From Glaciimonas soli (lineage in GTDB: Bacteria > Pseudomonadota > Gammaproteobacteria > Burkholderiales > Burkholderiaceae_D): a stretch of 64,000 bases of DNA. Location of the stretch: assembly GCF_009497155.1 (NCBI RefSeq), contig NZ_WINI01000004.1, positions 372,001 through 436,000 on the forward strand, given 5' to 3'. Positions 25,910 through 38,149 of this stretch are shown here, one piece after another. A program made the translations under genes and the position numbers. The notes below the pieces were generated by a model. It had not been told where the DNA came from and did not search any database. It worked only from the letters and a program-made list of their open reading frames with translations. The stretch's first letter is position 1. Each line of letters starts with the position of its first letter.

Positions 25910-26800
25910 ATGACGACCGGCTCGACTAAACGCATCATTTGTAGCCGTGCCGGTATCGGGACGTCAGCGCATATCGTTCAGCAGCAGGAACTGCTATTCA
26001 CGCATCTGGTTATCGACCAACCTATGCTGATCGTTGTGCTGCAAGGCGCAAAGACCTTACGCTCACAAGAAACCACGTACCAGCTTCGGGCCGGTGAAGC
26101 CATTGTTATTGCCGGCGGACGCAGTTTCGATGTGATCAATCACCTGTCGCCCCAAGGTCGTTATGAAGCATGCTGGCTGAGCTGGGATTCCGCTCTCATC
26201 GCTGAGCATGCTTCAGTTTACGATAAGGCGAGCATTCAATCAGATCGAAAAGTAAGTACCATCACCCAAGCGTTGCCATTGCGTCATATCGCGCCATCCT
26301 TCATGGATGCGATCAATGCGGCGATGGAAGCGATTCGCGACCAGGATGGGATCCCTGATGCGATTGCAAAGCACCGCTTAAGCGAGGTATTGCTGTGGTT
26401 GAGTCTGCATAATGCTCGCTTGTCATGCACGGAAGTCCGGACTTTGTCTGGCAAATTGCGATTGCTGCTGAGTTCTGCTCCCGGCAAATCATGGGCGGCC
26501 CCGGATATTGCACAACAAGTAGCGATGAGCGAGGCCACGCTGCGTCGTCATCTCGCGGCAGAAGACACGACATTAAGCGAATTACTAATGGATGTTCGCA
26601 TGTCATTCGCATTAGGGCTGTTGCAAGCAACAGACAAGCCTATTGCGCAGATTGCATTCGAGAGTGGATACGAATCGGCATCACGTTTTGCGATTCGATT
26701 CCGTACGCGATTTGGTTTTCCTCCAACGGCGATTCGCGGTCATCGCCGTCGTCCGAACGAACAAACGGAACGAGGTACTAGCTACAACAATGTCATTTGA
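25910..26800 (+). CDS. AraC-family transcriptional regulator
   Basis: 296 residues. The N-terminal 160 residues form a cupin-like sensor domain with the QLRAGEAIVIAGGRSFDV strand pair. The C-terminal AraC HTH pair covers about 190-285: PDIAQQVAMSEATLRRHL is the first HTH and IAQIAFESGYESASRFAIRF is the second, ending FGFPPTAIRGH. Possibly autoregulates and controls the PEBP gene it is linked to. The 3' end overlaps the 3' end of the convergent PPK2 gene by 8 bases. Confidence 0.88.
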   Translation: MTTGSTKRIICSRAGIGTSAHIVQQQELLFTHLVIDQPMLIVVLQGAKTLRSQETTYQLRAGEAIVIAGGRSFDVINHLSPQGRYEACWLSWDSALIAEHASVYDKASIQSDRKVSTITQALPLRHIAPSFMDAINAAMEAIRDQDGIPDAIAKHRLSEVLLWLSLHNARLSCTEVRTLSGKLRLLLSSAPGKSWAAPDIAQQVAMSEATLRRHLAAEDTTLSELLMDVRMSFALGLLQATDKPIAQIAFESGYESASRFAIRFRTRFGFPPTAIRGHRRRPNEQTERGTSYNNVI

Positions 26801-27599
26801 CCTTCAACCCGGCCAATTTCGGATTTGCTGCTGGTGGTGTCAGCTTTAAGCTCTCCAGCGTCTCCAATACAATGCTGGCAACCGCTAAATTACGTTGCGT
26901 TTTAGAGTTTGCTGGTATCACATACCATGGTGCATGATCGGCGTCGGTCGCCTCGATGGTTTTAGAAAACTGCTTTTGGTATTCATCCCATTTTTCACGT
27001 TCGACCAAATCACCTTCATCAAACTTCCAATTTTTAGCAGGATCGTCGATGCGTTCTTGCAAACGTTCTGCTTGCTCATCTTTCGAGATGTGTAGCAAAA
27101 ATTTGATGATGGTAGTTCCCGTTTCATACAGCATACGTTCGAAATCACAGATCTGTGCGTAGCGACGCTTGCATTCTTTTTCATCGATCAAGTCGTGCAC
27201 CCGGGTGATGAGCACGTCTTCATAATGACTGCGATTAAAAACCGTAATTTCTCCGGCTTGGGGAACTTGCTGATGCACACGCCATAAATAGTCGTGCGCA
27301 AGTTCTATCGGAGTCGGGGCTTTGAAGCTGACGATGCGTATGCCTTGCGGATTAACGCTAAAGAAGACATCTTTGACAGTGCCATCCTTGCCGCTGCTAT
27401 CTATCCCTTGCAAAACGATGAGTAGTTTATGCTTCTTTGTTGCGTACATCATTTCTTGCTGCTCTGCTATATCCTCTGCTAATGCTATTGTTTGCGCTTT
27501 GTCCTGAGATTTATCGCCACTGGTGATCGGCCTTTTCCCTGCATCCGCATCTTTAATTTCGGTTTTTTTGTTGGCGCGAAAATGCTCTAGTACTGTCAT
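26793..27599 (-). CDS. ppk2: polyphosphate kinase 2 family protein
   Basis: 268 residues. PPK2 enzymes use polyphosphate to phosphorylate nucleotides. Walker A appears as GIDSSGKDGTV (residues about 67-77), lid-module residues follow in FNRSHYEDVL, and the second part has the EKWDEYQKQF and APWYVIPANSKTQRNLAVASI blocks. The single-domain size suits the nucleotide-regenerating classes (AMP or ADP to NTP). The gene converges on araC-like gene 25910-26800 with an 8-base 3' overlap. Confidence 0.9.
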   Translation of the reverse strand: MTVLEHFRANKKTEIKDADAGKRPITSGDKSQDKAQTIALAEDIAEQQEMMYATKKHKLLIVLQGIDSSGKDGTVKDVFFSVNPQGIRIVSFKAPTPIELAHDYLWRVHQQVPQAGEITVFNRSHYEDVLITRVHDLIDEKECKRRYAQICDFERMLYETGTTIIKFLLHISKDEQAERLQERIDDPAKNWKFDEGDLVEREKWDEYQKQFSKTIEATDADHAPWYVIPANSKTQRNLAVASIVLETLESLKLTPPAANPKLAGLKVK

Positions 27600-27625
27600 G
27601 GCAGTTCCTTTAGATTAATTTATAC

Positions 27626-27650
27626 CCTAATCTTCCTACGTAAGATTAGG
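27626..27650. repeat. short perfect hairpin between ppk2 and the dehydrogenase gene
   Basis: CCTAATCTT (27626-27634), a 7-base loop and AAGATTAGG (27642-27650) pair perfectly. It lies 3 bases downstream of the dehydrogenase stop with no T-run on the relevant strand, so it is perhaps a transcript-end stabiliser or weak terminator. Confidence 0.45.
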
Positions 27651-27652
27651 AC

Positions 27653-28633
27653 TTAGCGCTTATTTCGTAATACATCTGGATTGACAACATTACTTGGGTG
27701 CCCACCAGCATACGCAACTATCTGATCAAAAATGTCAGTAAATTGAATCTCATATTCATCACGAGAAACGTAGCCGATATGCGGCGTGCACACTACATTT
27801 TCCATTTTTAATAATGGATGGGTAATATCTAAAACGGGCTCTGCTTCATAGACGTCTACTGCGGCCATCCCTGGGTGCCCTGTTTGTAACGCATGTTCCA
27901 GTGCGTGCGTTTCAATAAGCTGCGCGCGACTGGTATTAACGATCAACGCTGTTGACTTCATGCGCGCCAGATCTGCTGCTGTGACTATGCCACGTGTTGC
28001 TTCATGCAAACGCATATGCAAGGAAATCACATCGCAGGTAGCAAAGAAATTTTCTTTACTGCTCGCCACGGCATAACCATCAGCTTGTGCTTGCGCCAGA
28101 GATGCGGCACGCGCCCATATCACTACATTCATATTGAAGGCTTTTCCATACCCTGCAACGACTTTACCGATACGACCGTAACCGTAAATACCCAGTGTCT
28201 TACCACGCAAGGTATTACCAACACCGATCTGCCATTTTCCGGCTCTCAATGCTGACATTTGCTGCGGAATCTGACGCATTGCCGCGAGTATTAATCCCCA
28301 CGTTAATTCGGCTGCCGCATACGATGGCGTGTCAGCATGCATGTTGGAAGAAACAATAATACCGAGACGTGTGCATGCCTCGATATCAATATGAGGATAA
28401 ACGCTGCGTTGACTAATTAATCTGAGATTGGGTAGGCGCTCTAACAACGACCCACGAATCTTTGTACGCTCACGTATCAGGACCAATGTCTCTGTGTCTT
28501 TTAATCGTTCGACCAACGCGTCTTCGTCTTGCACATGATCGTTCCAGACAGTGATGTCATGACCGGTCAACTTTTGGAAACATGGAAGCGTGTGCAAAGT
28601 ATCGTGATAATCGTCGAGTATAGATATTTTCAT
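27653..28633 (-). CDS. D-2-hydroxyacid dehydrogenase family protein
   Basis: 326 residues. The NAD-binding Rossmann motif [16 protein letters not shown] is at residues about 150-165. The catalytic triad residues of the family are present: Arg in [10 protein letters not shown], Glu in DVYEAEPV and His in CTPHIGYV. It likely oxidises or reduces a 2-hydroxy acid such as glyoxylate/hydroxypyruvate or phosphoglycerate. The substrate is undetermined. It is followed by ppk2 about 54 bases downstream on the same strand. Confidence 0.88.
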   Translation of the reverse strand: MKISILDDYHDTLHTLPCFQKLTGHDITVWNDHVQDEDALVERLKDTETLVLIRERTKIRGSLLERLPNLRLISQRSVYPHIDIEACTRLGIIVSSNMHADTPSYAAAELTWGLILAAMRQIPQQMSALRAGKWQIGVGNTLRGKTLGIYGYGRIGKVVAGYGKAFNMNVVIWARAASLAQAQADGYAVASSKENFFATCDVISLHMRLHEATRGIVTAADLARMKSTALIVNTSRAQLIETHALEHALQTGHPGMAAVDVYEAEPVLDITHPLLKMENVVCTPHIGYVSRDEYEIQFTDIFDQIVAYAGGHPSNVVNPDVLRNKR

Positions 28634-28699
28634 TCTTTACTCCTTTACCAATTACATAAACAAAGACGGCGTCAAACAAGCCTGGGGATAAATAAAAAT

Positions 28700-29143
28700 T
28701 TATAGTACGCCGTGAAAGTTTCCTAATGCATGTTCCACTTTGATACAGCGATCCATCACTACTTGCAAACCGGCTTTGGTCGCTTTGTCAGCTGCCGCTT
28801 GATTGCTAATACCAAGCTGCATCCAGATACAATCCGCATCTATCATGATGGCTTCGCCAACGATGGGAGGAATATCTTCTGCTTTGCGAAAGCAGTTAAC
28901 GATGCTGATCTTATGATCTCCTGCCGCCAGTACTTTCGCTGCCTCGAACAAATTTGCATAGCAATGTTCGCCAAGTATCAACTCACCTGCGTGCCTGGGA
29001 TTAATCGGCACAATGCGATAACCATGCTCCTGCATATAGCGCGACACGCTATAGCTTGCGCGATGCGGCTTGTCAGATAAACCTACCACCGCAATGATAG
29101 GCAGATCGGTTGATGCTGGCGTTAAATTCACTGTTGCGGACAT
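28700..29143 (-). CDS. CoA-binding domain protein (YccU-like)
   Basis: 147 residues from the ATG at 29143, which has GAGGTG upstream; a start at 29206 would overlap the preceding gene. A single Rossmann CoA-binding domain is seen with VVGLSDKPHRASYSVSRYM, the YRIVPINPRHAGE strand-turn, NCFRKAEDIPPIV and IWMQLGI. Members bind CoA or acyl-CoA; no catalytic role is established. It begins 14 bases after the stop of the solute-binding protein gene and may be cotranscribed with it. Confidence 0.85.
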   Translation of the reverse strand: MSATVNLTPASTDLPIIAVVGLSDKPHRASYSVSRYMQEHGYRIVPINPRHAGELILGEHCYANLFEAAKVLAAGDHKISIVNCFRKAEDIPPIVGEAIMIDADCIWMQLGISNQAAADKATKAGLQVVMDRCIKVEHALGNFHGVL

Positions 29144-29156
29144 GATATTCACCTCA

Positions 29157-29960
29157 TCATTTAGCAAAATACCTTGCGTAGATTTTGTCGTAAGTGCCAT
29201 TTTCACGCAGTGTTTTTAAAGCTGCGTTGATCTTGGCAATCAGTGCAGTGTCTTCTTTGCGCACAGCAATACCATAATATTCTTTTGTGAAATCATCGCT
29301 GTAAATCAGCTTGAACCCTTTGCTGTTATTATTTTTAACGTAGTTCTCCACAGCACCATTGTCACCGACTGCCGCATCAACACCACCAGCATCGACTTCT
29401 TTTAATAGCAACGGCAGACTTTCAAAACGAACGATCGCTTTATTAGTCTTTCCTAATATCTTCTGAACCACTGTATCAGCACTGGTGCTAGTGGTAACGC
29501 CGACTTTATTGGCTTTCTTCAAATCCTCTGGCGTAGTGATATCTTTGCCGGGTGGGACCAGAATAACTTGCTTGGCTTCGAAGTACGGATCGGAAAACAG
29601 CATGCTTTGTTTACGTTCATCGGTAATGGTGACGGCCGATGCGATGATATCGATATCACCTTGTGCCAAGGTAGAAAAAATTCCTTCCCAGGGCGTATTC
29701 ACCCAGACGATTTTGATGCCGGCTTGATCAGCAATTGCCTGCATGATATCCGCATCGAAACCAACGATTTTGCCAGCCTCGTTGACTGAACCAAATGGTG
29801 CGAAGGCTGCGTTCATGCCGACACGATAAACCTTCCCAGTGTCAGGTGCATGTCCGGCGCTGCTGGTTTCTGCTGGTTTGTTTTTATCGCAGGCGACTAA
29901 ACCCAACGTGATCAGGGAAATGAATAAAAGACTTAAAAACGGGCGTAGAGATAACTTCAT
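29157..29960 (-). CDS. polar amino acid-type ABC solute-binding lipoprotein
   Basis: 267 residues. The signal peptide ends in the lipobox LVACD (Cys24), so it is a membrane-anchored periplasmic binding protein. Core motifs are GMNAAFAPFGSVNEAGKIVGFD read in two parts, DIIASAVTITDERKQSMLFSDPYF in parts, and YYGIAVRKEDTALIAKINAAL. Arg and Asp residues in RKQSM and DNGAV positions fit amino-acid-ligand contacts. No permease or ATPase gene is adjacent, so the transporter partner must be elsewhere. Confidence 0.85.
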   Translation of the reverse strand: MKLSLRPFLSLLFISLITLGLVACDKNKPAETSSAGHAPDTGKVYRVGMNAAFAPFGSVNEAGKIVGFDADIMQAIADQAGIKIVWVNTPWEGIFSTLAQGDIDIIASAVTITDERKQSMLFSDPYFEAKQVILVPPGKDITTPEDLKKANKVGVTTSTSADTVVQKILGKTNKAIVRFESLPLLLKEVDAGGVDAAVGDNGAVENYVKNNNSKGFKLIYSDDFTKEYYGIAVRKEDTALIAKINAALKTLRENGTYDKIYARYFAK

Positions 29961-30054
29961 GCATTTCCCCTGGTTGTTGTAATCGTAAAATCAACATAGT
30001 AGAGGAAAATTGCATGAACGTCATGAAGTACTATTTTTCACAAATCTACCGGCA

Positions 30055-30085
30055 ACAAAAAAGCAGCCGAAGCTGCTTTTTTGTT
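30055..30085 (-). terminator. Rho-independent terminator of the atp operon
   Basis: On the minus strand AAGCAGC-TTCG-GCTGCTT, with the very stable UUCG tetraloop, is followed by a T-run. It lies about 30 bases downstream of atpC. Confidence 0.85.
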
Positions 30086-30114
30086 CAATACTTGCTGAAT
30101 ACTCTTGAGACGAA

Positions 30115-30552
30115 TCAACGTCCTTTTTGACGCAATTTCGCAATCGCTGCTAATTGCGCAACGGCTGTAGCCAATTCAGCTTGTGCTGTTGCGTAATCAA
30201 TTTTTGATTCTTTATTCGCTAATGCTTCTTCAGCCATTTTCTTAGCTTCGGTGGCTTTAGCTTCGTCAAGATCACTACCGCGGATTGCCGTATCTGCCAA
30301 AACAGTCACGTGATTCGGTTGCACTTCCAGCAAACCACCAGCGACGAATACAAATTCATCTTGCGCTTGACCCGGTACTTTAATTCGAACAGCACCTGGC
30401 TTGATGCGAGTGATCAGTGGTGTATGTTTAGGATAAATCCCTAACTCACCCGACTCACCCGGCAACGCGACGAATTCGGCTTCGCCGGAGAAGATGAGCT
30501 CTTCTGCCGAAACCACGTCTACGAGAATTGTGTTTGCCATTGTATTTGCCAT
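30115..30552 (-). CDS. atpC: ATP synthase F1 epsilon subunit
   Basis: 145 residues from the ATG at 30552, which has AAAGGG upstream; a second ATG at 30540 gives 141 residues. The N-terminal beta-sandwich contains [20 protein letters not shown] in part, [19 protein letters not shown] in part, and [20 protein letters not shown] in part; the C-terminal helices include [14 protein letters not shown]. It sits on the rotor stalk of the F1 sector and inhibits ATP hydrolysis. It is the last gene of the operon. Confidence 0.95.
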   Translation of the reverse strand: MANTMANTILVDVVSAEELIFSGEAEFVALPGESGELGIYPKHTPLITRIKPGAVRIKVPGQAQDEFVFVAGGLLEVQPNHVTVLADTAIRGSDLDEAKATEAKKMAEEALANKESKIDYATAQAELATAVAQLAAIAKLRQKGR

Positions 30553-30629
30553 TTCGACCCTTTGATTTCCAAGATAACCACCAAAATGTAATGTGATTCG
30601 CGCACAAGCACGAATCACTCACAAATTAA

Positions 30630-32054
<1,425 letters not shown>

Positions 32055-32114
32055 TTAATAGTTGAACGCGGTTAGGCGTTGAATATCTTTTGCGATTAGC
32101 AATAATTAAGTAAG

Positions 32115-32993
32115 CTAAACCGCAGCAGCACCAGCGACAATTTCCGACAATTCTTTAGTAATCGCTGCTTGACGGGTTTTGTTGTAGACCAGCTTCAACT
32201 CACCAATCACGTTACCAGCGTTATCACTAGCGGACTTCATCGCCACCATACGGGCCGATTGCTCGGACGCCATATTTTCTGCAACTGCTTGATAAATCAG
32301 TGCTTCTACGTAACGCAGCAGCAAGTCGTCAATCACGCTTTGCATATCTGGTTCGTAGATGTAATCCCACGCATGTGCAGCTTTGCTCGCTTCGTCAGTC
32401 GTGAGACTTTCACTCGACAATGGCAGCAATTGCTGCAATGTCGGTTCTTGTCTCATGGTGTTGACGAACTTGGTGTAAACCATATACACCGCATCTAGTT
32501 GACCTTCTTCGTAAGCGTCCAGCAGAACTTTGACTGGGCCGATCAACTTATCCAAATGCGGGGTATCACCGAGTTGCACTACGTGCGATACAACTTTTGC
32601 GCCGACGCGGTTCAGAAAACCAAAACCTTTGTTACCGATCGCCACCGCTTCAATCTTATTTCCTGCCGCTTCCAGCTCACGCATCTTGGTGGTCAACAAA
32701 CGCAAGGAATTGGTGTTCATCCCGCCGCACAAACCTTTATCGGTTGTGACAACAATGAAACCCACTTTCTTAGCGCCGTCAGACTTAACCATGAACGGAT
32801 GCGTGTACTCTGGATTCGCTTGTGACAAGTTAGAGGCGATATTACGAATCTTGTCACTATAAGGACGTGCCGCATGCATCCGGTCTTGCGCTTTACGCAT
32901 TTTGGATGCAGCGACCATTTCCATCGCCTTAGTGATCTTCTTCGTATTTTCTACGCTCTTGATCTTGCCCCGTATCTCTTTGCCTGTAGCCAT
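32115..32993 (-). CDS. atpG: ATP synthase F1 gamma subunit
   Basis: 292 residues. It forms the rotating central stalk. The N-terminal helix motif [20 protein letters not shown] read in part and the [11 protein letters not shown] segment, plus the C-terminal [18 protein letters not shown] block, are family signatures. The middle Rossmann-like part shows [13 protein letters not shown]. Size is normal for a proteobacterial gamma subunit. It is flanked by atpA and atpD in the standard order. Confidence 0.97.
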   Translation of the reverse strand: MATGKEIRGKIKSVENTKKITKAMEMVAASKMRKAQDRMHAARPYSDKIRNIASNLSQANPEYTHPFMVKSDGAKKVGFIVVTTDKGLCGGMNTNSLRLLTTKMRELEAAGNKIEAVAIGNKGFGFLNRVGAKVVSHVVQLGDTPHLDKLIGPVKVLLDAYEEGQLDAVYMVYTKFVNTMRQEPTLQQLLPLSSESLTTDEASKAAHAWDYIYEPDMQSVIDDLLLRYVEALIYQAVAENMASEQSARMVAMKSASDNAGNVIGELKLVYNKTRQAAITKELSEIVAGAAAV

Positions 32994-33032
32994 GATTTCT
33001 CCTTAAGGATGACTCCTTATAGCTCCAGTCAA

Positions 33033-34574
33033 TTAAGCGATGAACGATTTTTTGAAACTAGCTACTGCTTCAGTCAATGCAGCTTCTGTTTCTTTGCTCA
33101 CGGCTTTCTTATCTTCGATGTCTTTCAAAATCGACGCATGGCTAGTTTCCAGGAAACTGTGCAGGCCGCTTTCAAATGGCAACACTTGCTTCACGTCGAT
33201 ATCATCCAGATAGCCTTTGTTCGCAGCGAACAGACTTGCTGACATTTTTGAAATCGACAACGGTGCATATTGTGCTTGCTTCAACAGCTCAGTCACGCGC
33301 GCACCACGATCCAACTGCTTACGTGTTGCTGCGTCGAGGTCAGATGCGAACTGCGCAAATGCGGCCAATTCACGATACTGCGCCAAGTCGGTACGGATAC
33401 CGCCGGACAAGCTCTTGATTGCTTTAGTCTGCGCTGCACCACCAACACGCGACACCGAAATACCGGCGTTAATCGCAGGACGGATACCAGCGTTGAACAA
33501 TGAAGTTTCCAGGAAGATCTGACCGTCTGTAATCGAAATCACGTTAGTCGGAACGAATGCAGAAACGTCACCAGCTTGTGTTTCAATGATAGGCAATGCT
33601 GTCAGTGAACCAGTTTTACCTTTGACTTCGCCTTTGGTGAAATCTTCAACGTATTTTTCGTTGACACGTGCTGCGCGTTCCAGCAAACGGCTGTGGAGGT
33701 AGAACACGTCACCAGGGTAAGCTTCACGACCTGGTGGACGACGCAACAGCAACGAAACTTGACGGTACGCAACAGCTTGTTTAGACAAATCATCGTAAAC
33801 GATCAATGCATCTTGACCACGATCACGGAAGTATTCGCCCATGGCGCAACCGGAGTAGGCCGAAACGTATTGCATCGCTGCAGAATCAGAAGCGGTCGCA
33901 ACAACAACAATGGTGTAATCCATTGCGCCGTGTGCTTCCAATGCGCGTACGATGTTTTTAACAGATGATGCTTTTTGACCGATAGCGACATAGATACATG
34001 TCACGTCTTGACCTTTTTGATTGATGATCGCATCAATCGCAACAGCAGTCTTACCTGTTTGACGGTCACCAATGATCAATTCACGTTGACCGCGGCCAAC
34101 TGGAACCATCGCATCAATTGACTTGATACCGGTTTGCAAAGGTTGATCAACTGATTTACGCGCAATAACACCCGGTGCAATCTTTTCGATCGGGGCTGTC
34201 AATTTTGCGTTAACCGGGCCTTTACCGTCGATAGGCTGACCCAGCGCGTTAACTACACGGCCACGCAGTTCCGGACCGATAGGCACTTCCAGAATACGAC
34301 CGGTACACTTAACAGTGTCGCCTTCGGAAATGTGTTCGTATTCACCCAGAATAACGGCGCCGACAGAGTCGCGCTCCAAGTTCAGCGCGAGGCCGAATGT
34401 GTTACCTGGGAATTCCAGCATCTCACCTTGCATCACGTCAGACAGACCATGGATACGGCAGATACCGTCGGACACGGAAATAACCGTACCCTGATTGCGA
34501 ATCTCAGCGGTATCGCCAAGGCCTTGAATCCGGCTCTTGATCAGTTCGCTGATTTCAGACGCGTTGAGTTGCAT
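33033..34574 (-). CDS. atpA: ATP synthase F1 alpha subunit
   Basis: 513 residues. It carries the regulatory nucleotide site of F1. Walker [16 protein letters not shown] is at about 169-183; the second signature is [14 protein letters not shown] near 370, containing the arginine finger. The N-terminal 90 residues form the beta-barrel crown with the [10 protein letters not shown] segment. Length and spacing are standard. Confidence 0.98.
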   Translation of the reverse strand: MQLNASEISELIKSRIQGLGDTAEIRNQGTVISVSDGICRIHGLSDVMQGEMLEFPGNTFGLALNLERDSVGAVILGEYEHISEGDTVKCTGRILEVPIGPELRGRVVNALGQPIDGKGPVNAKLTAPIEKIAPGVIARKSVDQPLQTGIKSIDAMVPVGRGQRELIIGDRQTGKTAVAIDAIINQKGQDVTCIYVAIGQKASSVKNIVRALEAHGAMDYTIVVVATASDSAAMQYVSAYSGCAMGEYFRDRGQDALIVYDDLSKQAVAYRQVSLLLRRPPGREAYPGDVFYLHSRLLERAARVNEKYVEDFTKGEVKGKTGSLTALPIIETQAGDVSAFVPTNVISITDGQIFLETSLFNAGIRPAINAGISVSRVGGAAQTKAIKSLSGGIRTDLAQYRELAAFAQFASDLDAATRKQLDRGARVTELLKQAQYAPLSISKMSASLFAANKGYLDDIDVKQVLPFESGLHSFLETSHASILKDIEDKKAVSKETEAALTEAVASFKKSFIA

Positions 34575-34616
34575 ACTAACTCCTAAAAATTTTTTGGCTA
34601 GGCGGTCTTGACTGCA

Positions 34617-35156
34617 CTAGGCTGCTAAAGCAACTTGCATGTGTTGTAGCTTGGCGCGTACTGAAGTGTCTAACACTTCATCGCCAATCACCACGCGCAC
34701 ACCACCGATCAATGAATTGTCTACCGTTACCGAAGGATTCAGCTTGCGGCCGAACTTCTTTTCCAGTGTCGCTATCAGTTCTTGTACTTGTGCTGTCGTC
34801 AATTCAAAAGCGCTGGTGATATAAGCATCAGCAGCACCTTCTTCGGCATTCTTCAGTACATGAAACTGTTCACCAATTTCCGGCAGCGCTGCCAGTCGGC
34901 CATTTTCAACCAACGTAGCGACGAAGTTTTTGGCTTCAGCGCTAGTCGCTTGAGGCGACTTCAACAATGACAAGAAAGTATCGGCGACAACCTGAGGTAC
35001 CAGACTAGGATTATGCGCTAGTGCTTGTACTTCAGGGTGAGCGGCAACCTGTGCCATTTCAGTAACTAAACCAGACCAGGCAGCCAAGTCTTTCGACTTA
35101 GCTACCCGGAACAGTGCTTCTGCGTAAGGGCGAGCAATCGTTGCGATTTCAGCCAT
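34617..35156 (-). CDS. atpH: ATP synthase F1 delta subunit
   Basis: 179 residues. The subunit links the peripheral stalk to F1. It begins [15 protein letters not shown], typical of delta/OSCP, and ends with the signature [20 protein letters not shown] read in two parts. It starts 2 bases after the atpF stop, so they are translationally coupled. Confidence 0.97.
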   Translation of the reverse strand: MAEIATIARPYAEALFRVAKSKDLAAWSGLVTEMAQVAAHPEVQALAHNPSLVPQVVADTFLSLLKSPQATSAEAKNFVATLVENGRLAALPEIGEQFHVLKNAEEGAADAYITSAFELTTAQVQELIATLEKKFGRKLNPSVTVDNSLIGGVRVVIGDEVLDTSVRAKLQHMQVALAA

Positions 35157-35158
35157 GA

Positions 35159-35629
35159 TTACAGCTCTGTTTTCAGTTGAGCCAACAATGCTGCATGTGC
35201 ATCAACATTGACTTCACGTTTCAAAATCTGTTCGGCGCCTTTAACTGCTAAGGTAGCTACTTCGCCGCGCAAGTCTTCACGCGCTTTGGTTATTTGTTGC
35301 TCCGCGTCGGCTTTAGCGTTGGCGATGATACGCGCTGCTTCTTCAGATGCCGTCTTTTTGGCTTCGTCGATAATCAGTTGTCCACGCTTTTCAGCTTCGC
35401 CAATACGCTTTTGGCCTTCGTCACGTGCAGTTGCCAATTCAGCTGAAGCACGCTTTTCAGCGGCGGCCAAATCTGCTTTGCCACGGTCAGCGGCTGCTAA
35501 GCCGTCCGCAATCTTCTTGGCGCGCTCATCAAGCGCGTTCATCAATGGCGGCCAGATGAATTTCATCGTAAACAGCGCCAAGATAATGAAGACTACGAAC
35601 TGTGCAAACAAGGTTGCATTTATGTTCAT
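35159..35629 (-). CDS. atpF: ATP synthase F0 b subunit
   Basis: 156 residues. It has one N-terminal membrane helix ([20 protein letters not shown] in part) followed by a long Ala/Lys/Glu-rich coiled coil that forms the peripheral stalk. The [19 protein letters not shown] hinge segment is the family mark. It sits between atpE and atpH as usual. Confidence 0.97.
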   Translation of the reverse strand: MNINATLFAQFVVFIILALFTMKFIWPPLMNALDERAKKIADGLAAADRGKADLAAAEKRASAELATARDEGQKRIGEAEKRGQLIIDEAKKTASEEAARIIANAKADAEQQITKAREDLRGEVATLAVKGAEQILKREVNVDAHAALLAQLKTEL

Positions 35630-35726
35630 CAGTGTTCCTTCTCAGAATAACGTGTGCCGAATCAACTGATTCGGCATGAGAATGTGGCTTAACGCTAGAT
35701 TAAATCTTTGCGGTAAGCCGCTCAAA

Positions 35727-36035
<309 letters not shown>

Positions 36036-36090
36036 CTAAAACTGAAATACTGATATCGCTTTTAACGATATTTTCTACTTTTTTATTTAA

Positions 36091-36915
36091 TTAATGCTTC
36101 TCATGTGCCTGACCGATATATACCAGGGTCAACATCATGAAAATAAATGCTTGCAACAACACGATCAAGATGTGGAAGATCGCCCAAACAGAACCTGCTA
36201 TCACTTGCCCAACAAAGCCAAAACCTGTTGCTGTAGCACCCAGCAATGCGATCAACAAGAACAACAATTCACCGGCATACATATTGCCGAATAGTCGCAT
36301 CGCCAGAGAAACAGTTTTTGCAGCGAATTCGATCAAGTTCAGTAATAAATTAAACGGCGCTAACCAGATACCGAAAGGTGCAGCGAATAATTCATGAATA
36401 AAACCGCCCAAGCCTTTGATTTTGACACTGTAATACAGCATTAACACCAGAATGCCTAAGGCAATCCCCATAGTGCCGTTCAGGTCAGCAGTTGGTACCA
36501 CGCGATGATGAGAAATCAGACCATCCAGACCAACCAATTTGAACAATGAGGAAAACATGTCAACTGGCAAGAAGTCGAGCGAGTTCATCAATGCAACCCA
36601 GACAAAGACTGTCAAAGCGAGTGGGGCAATGAAACTGCGATCGCCGTGAACGATGGCTTTGGATTGATCCTCCACCATTTCAACAATCATTTCAACGAAG
36701 GCTTGAAAACGGCCAGGTACGCCCGCAGTTGCCTTGCGTGCTGCTAAATACATTAATCCACAACCAACCACACCGGCAAAAACGGACCAGAAAATGGTAT
36801 CGATATTGAGGATAGAAAAATCAACGATCTTGGTTTGATGACCGTTGGAGAGATGTCCAAGATGATGGACAATATATTCGGAAGGGGTAAGTGCGTCGTT
36901 TGCAGCTGCAGTCAT
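36091..36915 (-). CDS. atpB: ATP synthase F0 a subunit
   Basis: 274 residues with five or six membrane helices. The essential Arg lies in the helix [20 protein letters not shown], seen near residue 205-225. The N-terminal extension [20 protein letters not shown], partly His-rich, is usual in Betaproteobacteria. It forms the half-channels next to the c ring. It overlaps atpI by 4 bases. Confidence 0.96.
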   Translation of the reverse strand: MTAAANDALTPSEYIVHHLGHLSNGHQTKIVDFSILNIDTIFWSVFAGVVGCGLMYLAARKATAGVPGRFQAFVEMIVEMVEDQSKAIVHGDRSFIAPLALTVFVWVALMNSLDFLPVDMFSSLFKLVGLDGLISHHRVVPTADLNGTMGIALGILVLMLYYSVKIKGLGGFIHELFAAPFGIWLAPFNLLLNLIEFAAKTVSLAMRLFGNMYAGELLFLLIALLGATATGFGFVGQVIAGSVWAIFHILIVLLQAFIFMMLTLVYIGQAHEKH

Positions 36916-37256
36916 GATCGGCGTCTAAACAGTAAGATGAGGTAACTTTTCAGTACCACGATAAAGGCGGCAATAAATGCCAGCCAATTTATATCGTGAT
37001 ACAACCAGACAACTGCGCCCATCAGCGCAACTGTTGTAGCAATTTTGACAAACTCCCCGATGAAAAAGGACATCGGATTAGCTCCACCGGGCTTACGCGC
37101 GCTGAAGTAAAGACGGGCAGCAAACAGACCATTTGGTACTGCACAACACACACCGCCAAATAATGCAGAAAGAAAACCGGGGGTCCCCCCCAATAATCCA
37201 GCTACGACTGCGACTACTACCGTCACCACGAATTGCCAGAAAACAATGCGTAACAT
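36912..37256 (-). CDS. atpI: ATP synthase subunit I
   Basis: 114 residues from the ATG at 37256, which has AAAGGAG 5 bases upstream; the longer start at 37286 has no ribosome-binding site. Four hydrophobic helices with the [13 protein letters not shown] segment match the AtpI/ATP-synthase I family. It helps c-ring assembly and is first in the operon. The 145-base gap upstream must contain the operon promoter. Confidence 0.88.
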   Translation of the reverse strand: MLRIVFWQFVVTVVVAVVAGLLGGTPGFLSALFGGVCCAVPNGLFAARLYFSARKPGGANPMSFFIGEFVKIATTVALMGAVVWLYHDINWLAFIAAFIVVLKSYLILLFRRRS

Positions 37257-37401
37257 ATTGTCTCCTTTGTTGACAAAACAGGGCACCCAGAATAGTGCGC
37301 TTACGGCAGTTTTAGAAGCCCGAGGATTATACGGTCAGCGCAGCCGCTTCGTCAAACTTTACCAGCAGAATCATATGCATATACGGAACTAAACGACAGG
37401 T

Positions 37402-37974
37402 TTATGTACATTTAGCGACAACCAGTTGCTCCAACCAAACACGTCCTTGCGGCCAATCACCCAAACCACTGGTCGAATTGATATGGCCGCGTGCACCAAT
37501 ATCGTGAAAATCTGCGTCCCACGCAGCAGCCCAGGACTGCGCCCGAGGCAAAGCGCCCCAAGGATCATCAGAGGAAGCAACGACAATACTCTTAAATGGC
37601 AATACCGACTGTGGCACCGGTGCAAAACCGCGCACGTCTTTCGGAAACTCTTCGCGCTCAACATCTGGTAACGCTACCAGCAATGCGCCTTTTACTTTAT
37701 TGGCATGTGCTTGCTCGCCATGTTGCTGCGCCCACCAAACGGCCAACATACACCCCAGACTATGCGCCACCAAAATTACTGGTGTCGTTGCGGATTTGAT
37801 GACTGTGTCTAACTGCTCCACCCATGTTTCTCTGGAAGGTGCATCCCACTCTTCCTGATCCACGCGATGTGCATTCGGCAATATTTGTTCCCAAAGCGTT
37901 TGCCAATGCCCTTCTCCTGAATTGTTCAGGCCGGGTAACAATAAAATAGTTGCAGAGCCAGTATCTGTAGTCAT
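37402..37974 (-). CDS. RBBP9/YdeN-type serine hydrolase
   Basis: 190 residues. The alpha/beta-hydrolase fold of this small family is shown by LLLPGLNNSGEGHWQTLWEQ in part, nucleophile elbow AHSLGCMLAVWW (Ser), an Asp in VVASSDDPWG and the C-terminal His in GARGHINSTSGLGDWPQG. The catalytic triad is thus complete. Physiological substrates are unknown. It lies upstream of the atp operon on the same strand with 115 bases between. Confidence 0.87.
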   Translation of the reverse strand: MTTDTGSATILLLPGLNNSGEGHWQTLWEQILPNAHRVDQEEWDAPSRETWVEQLDTVIKSATTPVILVAHSLGCMLAVWWAQQHGEQAHANKVKGALLVALPDVEREEFPKDVRGFAPVPQSVLPFKSIVVASSDDPWGALPRAQSWAAAWDADFHDIGARGHINSTSGLGDWPQGRVWLEQLVVAKCT

Positions 37975-38027
37975 GTCGATTAAATGTCGTAAATAGTTAA
38001 ACTACTTATCTATGTTAGGCACATCTC

Positions 38028-38059
38028 ACCGTCATTCCCGCATTCGCGGGAATGACGGT
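38028..38059. repeat. REP-like palindrome with perfect 14-bp stem
   Basis: ACCGTCATTCCCGC and GCGGGAATGACGGT pair around a 4-base ATTC loop. Its right flank TAGTTAGATTATG...CGTAACAT resembles the right flank of the element at 46328-46525, so it is probably a shortened copy of the same family. Confidence 0.8.
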
Positions 38060-38149
38060 AGTTAGATTATGCGTATACGTAACATCAGTTTCTTACTCAA
38101 ACACACACTTTCTGCATCTACATCATCACACTTTGTATCCGATATAACT

